Below are positions 60,121-64,000 of a DNA stretch of 64,000 bases, piece by piece; positions within the stretch are counted from its first letter, which is position 1, and the number at the start of each line of letters is the position of its first letter. Origin of the DNA: Allygus modestus (Eukaryota; Arthropoda; Insecta; Hemiptera; Cicadellidae). The notes under the pieces are model-generated. The model searched no databases. It was not told where the DNA came from and saw nothing but the letters and a program-made list of their open reading frames with translations. The position numbers and the translations under genes are program-made. Location of the stretch: contig OY776112.1 of the NCBI GenBank assembly GCA_963675035.1, forward strand, positions 353,281,387 through 353,345,386, in the 5' to 3' direction.

Positions 60121-61666
60121 ATGCCAATAAACCAAGTTTCCTTGCCTTCGGATATTTATAGGGTAAAGAAAGAACAGCTACAAGCAATATTAGTGAAGTT
60201 TAACATTAAATACAAAGACGAGGACACGGTTGCCGAATTAAGACCCATTGTAGCCGATCTTAAAGCTTATTTAAAAAATAATTGGTCTGAAGAAAAAAAA
60301 AATCATTTTAAGAAAGTTATTAAGGAAAAGATTCTTAACCGATGTTGAGTTAGAAAAATACCCATTGCTTAGGAGAATTGAACAATTCATTAGGGATAGG
60401 GAAAACCTTTACGACACGCCAGCCAGCGAGGACAGTGACGGTGACGACTACGAGGACATTGACTTAGCTTCAGTGGACACAGACGACCCTCCAGGTCAAG
60501 TTACACCCCAAGGGACGAATAGGGCAAATCATAGAGCACTCACGGATAATTACAAAATAGGAGACCGCGAGGATAACATGACGAAAATTTAACCGTTAAT
60601 ATCTGCTGGTACGTACTACGGTCTACAAACTGAAAACCCCAACGATTTTATAGACAAGTATCAAATCGCGGCACAGTCAAATAATTGGCAGGATACTTCA
60701 AAAATAAAATTATTTCCGGCACACCTAGCAGAGACGGCACTTACATGGTATCAACATTTCACAAAAGGGAAGGTGATACACGATTGGGATGAGTTAAAGG
60801 AAACCTTTATTAACTCTTTCACCCCGGTTGCACAGGCACAAACTTTACAGAACGTCTTAGATAAGAAAGTGCAAGGTAGGGACCAACCTGTGCTAACATA
60901 TTACTTGGAGGTACTAACCTTGTGTAGGCGCCATGACCCCAATATGTCAGAAAAACGAATAGGGCAGTACATTATACAAGGCCTAAGACCTGCATTTTGT
61001 GATAGGGTGTTATCAGAAACTTGTGACACTTTAGAACAGCTAGAAAAGAGTTTAAAGAAAATAGAGTTACAGCTACAATTCAAATCGGTAAATCAAGAAA
61101 AATACAGCAGAGCAGAAAGAGAGGGATACGCTAGGGAAACCACCACCAATAGACAGGAAATAAACAATTTACATGCAGAAATGAGGACCCTAACTCAGGT
61201 CATTTCAAACATGACTATGCAACAAACGCCACAGTGACAAATACATCACCAACACGACAAGCCAAACCAACACAGGGAATACTACAACAATTACAGGGGA
61301 AGAGGAACCAACTACAGGGGACCAACTGGATATAGGACGACGCAACGACACCCAGTGCAATGGACACCACGGCCCACCATAAACAGAGGCGGCTACCAGA
61401 CCAACTACCATGCAGCATCATGGGGCCCACGACATGCAACCCCAAGAGCAGAAGTTCCATATAACGGAAGCAGGAATTTTACTACATATTGTAGTTACTG
61501 CAGAAGAAACAACCATAATACGCATGATTGCAGGTTTAAGAGGCAGCAAACAGGGGAAATGATGAAGACAAGGTCCAAGTATTGTGATTATTGTAGGATG
61601 AGCAACCACAACAAAGAAGAATGCTACAAACTACAAAGGGGAAAACCAGATACAAAAAACGCATAG
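60121..61666 (+). pseudogene. gag: gag of Ty3/gypsy-type element, disrupted
   Basis: Gag would form the capsid and bind the element's RNA. The N-terminus (60121-60348) has a SAP-like helix-turn-helix look (VKKEQLQAILVKFNIKYKDE). The frame then shifts by one near 60331-60337. The next section is acidic (Asp/Glu-rich, 60365-60592). A TAA at 60590 interrupts the conserved capsid region, which continues with a WQDTSKIKLFPAHL-like segment and the retrotransposon-gag core at 60773-61234. A TGA at 61235 precedes an Arg/Tyr/Gly-rich stretch. Two CCHC zinc knuckles follow, CSYCRRNNHNTHDC and CDYCRMSNHNKEEC, both with the C-x2-C-x4-H-x4-C spacing. At least three lesions make it non-functional as read, although the zinc fingers are intact. 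Confidence 0.88.
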
Positions 61667-62697
61667 GAAGGGGCCCTCTCTATACTAACAACAAAGAGAA
61701 GGTTCCCTGCTTAAAACAGAGTATAAATTCGCCCTACAAACAAGTACAACCCCAGTTCAGAATATATAACTACGAGAAGGAATTTCCTAAGCTAGATGAA
61801 GCTAAGAACATAAAGAAGAAGAGGGAATACATGCACAGAAGAGAAGAAAGAAGACATGAAGAGAACATAATTAACCCTTGGAGAAAAGACCACAATATAT
61901 ACCACACTAGCAAGACTAAGGAGCGCAGAGTGCAATGGAGATAACAGCTACAGCCATTATCAGGTGGAATGAGACTAAGGGAATGAGCCAGAGAAGAGCA
62001 ACGAGCTATAAAGAAGGAAGAGGAGACAGTAAGGATGGAACCAAGGGAAGGAACAAAGGAAGTCAAAGGAACAACAGAAGTACAGGAGAACAGGGAAGAA
62101 AGAGACACATTGATGGAACAGGAGAAGGAAGAAATATGCAGGCAGCTGGAAGAGCAAGGAACGCAACACGTGATCCACAGCTGTGACATTACACTAGTAT
62201 CAGAAGGAAGGATACATAAGCCAAGGAGAAAGGAACAGTTAAGAAACCAGGAGTTACATGATACTCTATTTAAAATAAAACAAACGGAAGACAAGAGAGT
62301 ACCAGTGTTAACACTTAATGCAAAGTTAACTCAAAATCCAAACCAAATAATTCAGTGTACAGTTGACACCAGATCAAATATAAACCTTATAAATTCAAAG
62401 TTCGTACACGGGACAAATATTGAGGCAGGAAAATTGCCGAGAGTGGTATCGGCAAATAATACGCCCATAAACATTTTAGGGATTGCGGAAGTTGCATTAG
62501 AAATAGATAATATAATTATCAGGGATACATTTTTTGTCACTCCGAATATCACGAGCGAAATAATCTTAGGGAATAGATTCCTAAATAAGAACAGGGTTGA
62601 ATTAAATTTCGACACAAAAGAAATTGTGATAAACTTAGGCCAATTTAAACATAAAATAAAAATGGGAAAAATGGTTAATACAAATCGAAAGCATTAA
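61621..62697 (+). pseudogene. pol: pol N-terminal part with aspartic protease, disrupted
   Basis: This frame overlaps the gag end by about 45 bp in a different frame, as is usual for Ty3/gypsy pol. Stops at 61942 (TAA) and about 61984 (TGA) break a basic linker, which becomes Glu/Arg-rich. From about 62300 an aspartic-protease fold is recognisable: a TVDTRSNINLI active-site segment and, later, EIILGNRFL, matching the second conserved (ILG) motif. The catalytic triad would normally be Asp-Thr/Ser-Gly; here Gly is Arg, which should abolish activity. The frame ends at 62697, one base out of register with reverse transcriptase. Confidence 0.8.
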
Positions 62698-64000
62698 CAG
62701 TACTGAGATGGTTTCCAGAGATAAAATCATTGACATAAGAACCGAAGAGGATATGGTAATAGCACCTCATCAGCATAGGAGAATAAAGCATAAACATAAA
62801 ATAAATCATAAAACATATTTTGAGTCGGAAAAGTCCTTAAAAGAAAAGAAAAAATGCCATGCATATTTGATAGATGCAGAAGCAGATGAGGGCAGCTATA
62901 TAACTATTTATAATGCATCTAGCTTCCCAAAACACATAAATGCCAACTCTTTATTAGGCTACCTCACTGAGGAAGTAAACAAAGACGACACTTGTGCTGA
63001 CACAACAAGGCCGCGACAACAGCCACGCACGCGGGACCGACGTAAACAAACAGTCACAGATAGGGATGGCAGAGAACTTAACATATCACCACACCTAACG
63101 GTACAGCAGCATAAAATGGTCAGTAAACTGCTACATAAATACAAATCAATGTTCACCACGAAGGTAGAGGACCTTGAACCAGCTAATTTGCCACCAATAC
63201 AATTAGAATTAGTTCCAAATGCTAAACCCGTTAACAGCCCACCTTATAGACAAAGTATGCAGGAGAGACTGGAACTAGATAAACTTTTAAACCAATTACT
63301 AGAAGCAGACATTTTAGAGGAATGCCCAGAATTTTGCGAATATGCTTCACCAGTATTTGTAACAAAAAATCGCGACAATTCGGCTCACGTTGTGGCGGAC
63401 ATGCGTCGCATTAACAACATTTTAAAGAACTGTGTACATCCTACCCCATCAGTTAACTTAGTTTTAAATTGCTTAAATAAAGCAAACACGTTCACAAAAT
63501 TAGATCTCAAGGGAGCGTTTCACCAATTACTGGTAAGAGAAGAGGACAGAAACATACTTGCGATTAAGACGCAAGATCGTCTGTTAAGATACAAAAGGTT
63601 AACCATGGGATTAAAAATGTCAACCGCTGTATTCAGCAAAGCGATATTAGCTTTATTAAATAAGCACCTGTACAATAAAGTTATATCGTATATTGATGAC
63701 GTTATAGTTTACGGATCATCCTTTCAACAGGATTTAGAAAATTTGGAAATAATTTTAGAAATATTACACAAAGCTAATTTAAGGCTAAACACAAAAAAAT
63801 GCAAGTTTTTATATGAAACAGTTGATATACTCGGATACACAGTCTCAAAGCAAGGAATTTTACCTCAACAATCTACAGTTAATGCTATACAAGAATTTAA
63901 AAGGCCAGACTGTATAAGACGTGTGCGTCAGTTCCTAGGCGCGTCATCATTTTTCAGGAAGCATATTAAAAATTATGCCCAAATTACATTACCCCTAACA
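62660..64000 (+). pseudogene. pol: Reverse transcriptase of Ty3/gypsy-type element, partial at window edge
   Basis: It copies the element's RNA into DNA. The frame is open from about 62660 to the window end without a stop. The first 150 codons link to protease. Then come the recognisable blocks: PPYRQSMQERLELD-like entry, EYASPVFVTKN, DMRRINNIL, the first catalytic Asp in FTKLDLKGAFHQLL, the LTMGLKMSTAVFSKAI block, and the catalytic YIDDVIVYG with both aspartates. After it NTKKCKFL and ILGYTVSKQGI mark the thumb, and the FLGASSFFRKHI connection begins at the edge. The GLKMSTAVF block departs from the common GLKNAPATF. It is out of frame with the protease through a one-base change in an A-rich run near 62660-62697. 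The RT segment itself looks undamaged. Confidence 0.9.

Larger units (their letters stand above)
58050..64000 (+). mobile_element. Ty3/gypsy-type LTR retrotransposon, decayed, 3' part beyond window
   Basis: Order is leader, gag, protease, reverse transcriptase, all on the + strand, which defines a Ty3/gypsy-type element (gag-PR-RT). A possible end of the 5' LTR with primer-binding start is at TCTTACA|TGGTGGAGATTGC (59761-59780). I could not fix the LTR start, which should lie between 58050 and about 58800. The stretch 58260-58790 is notably GC-rich compared with its surroundings and 58800-59760 is AT-rich; both would belong to the LTR or its upstream flank. RNase H, integrase and the 3' LTR would lie past 64000. 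Several frameshifts and stops mark it as inactive. Confidence 0.85.

Noticed and set aside
61770..62294. 174-residue minus-strand frame opposite the retrotransposon
   Set aside because: Antisense shadow of the Glu/Lys/Arg-rich gag-pol linker, giving Ser/Leu/Phe-rich nonsense.

Overview
This is a gene-poor, AT-rich stretch of an animal genome, most likely an insect or another arthropod. The grounds are the abundance of hAT-type miniature transposons, degenerate TTAGG/CCTAA-like repeats, a Jockey-type non-LTR retrotransposon, a Ty3/gypsy-type LTR retrotransposon and many AT or AC microsatellites. I see no bacterial genes, operons, CRISPR, tRNA or rRNA. The species cannot be named from sequence alone.

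The dominant structure is a giant inverted duplication. About 23.8 kb on the left (7552-31307) reappears as its reverse complement on the right (31945-55876), around a spacer of about 0.64 kb. The arms are collinear in two blocks: outer 7552-18427 with 44745-55876, and inner 24079-31307 with 31945-39162. Between the blocks lie unrelated segments of nearly equal length, 18428-24078 on the left and 39163-44744 on the right. By eye the aligned parts differ at roughly 1-3 positions per 100, plus indels, so the arms are not trivial copies of each other. Both outer ends fall in an (AT)n tract of the same dispersed repeat (called R1 here). The 5' half of one R1 copy lies left of the palindrome and its 3' half lies right of it.

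Left flank (1-7370): a 360-bp hairpin, a palindromic MITE family, a 1.1-kb minisatellite with a 15-bp unit, and otherwise anonymous sequence. Arms: a 1344-bp TIR transposon, several hAT MITEs with 8-bp target duplications, a tandem array of about 775-bp units (2 copies left, 3 right), TTAGG-like tracts near the centre, a GC-rich island with a CRE-like octamer, and three pieces that could be exons of one small gene. Left-only block: palindromic MITE, a broken Jockey element interrupted by a TA-flanked MITE, and microsatellites. Right-only block: a nest of hAT-like elements, an R1 copy, and a 2.3-kb element made of degenerate short repeats.

Right flank (55877-64000): R1 copies in tandem, then the 5' part of a decayed Ty3/gypsy retrotransposon on the + strand: leader, gag with two zinc knuckles, protease with an altered active-site motif, and reverse transcriptase running off the window. 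No confidently intact cellular gene is present. Whether the palindrome is a real chromosomal structure or two haplotypes joined head to head by the assembler cannot be settled from the sequence alone.
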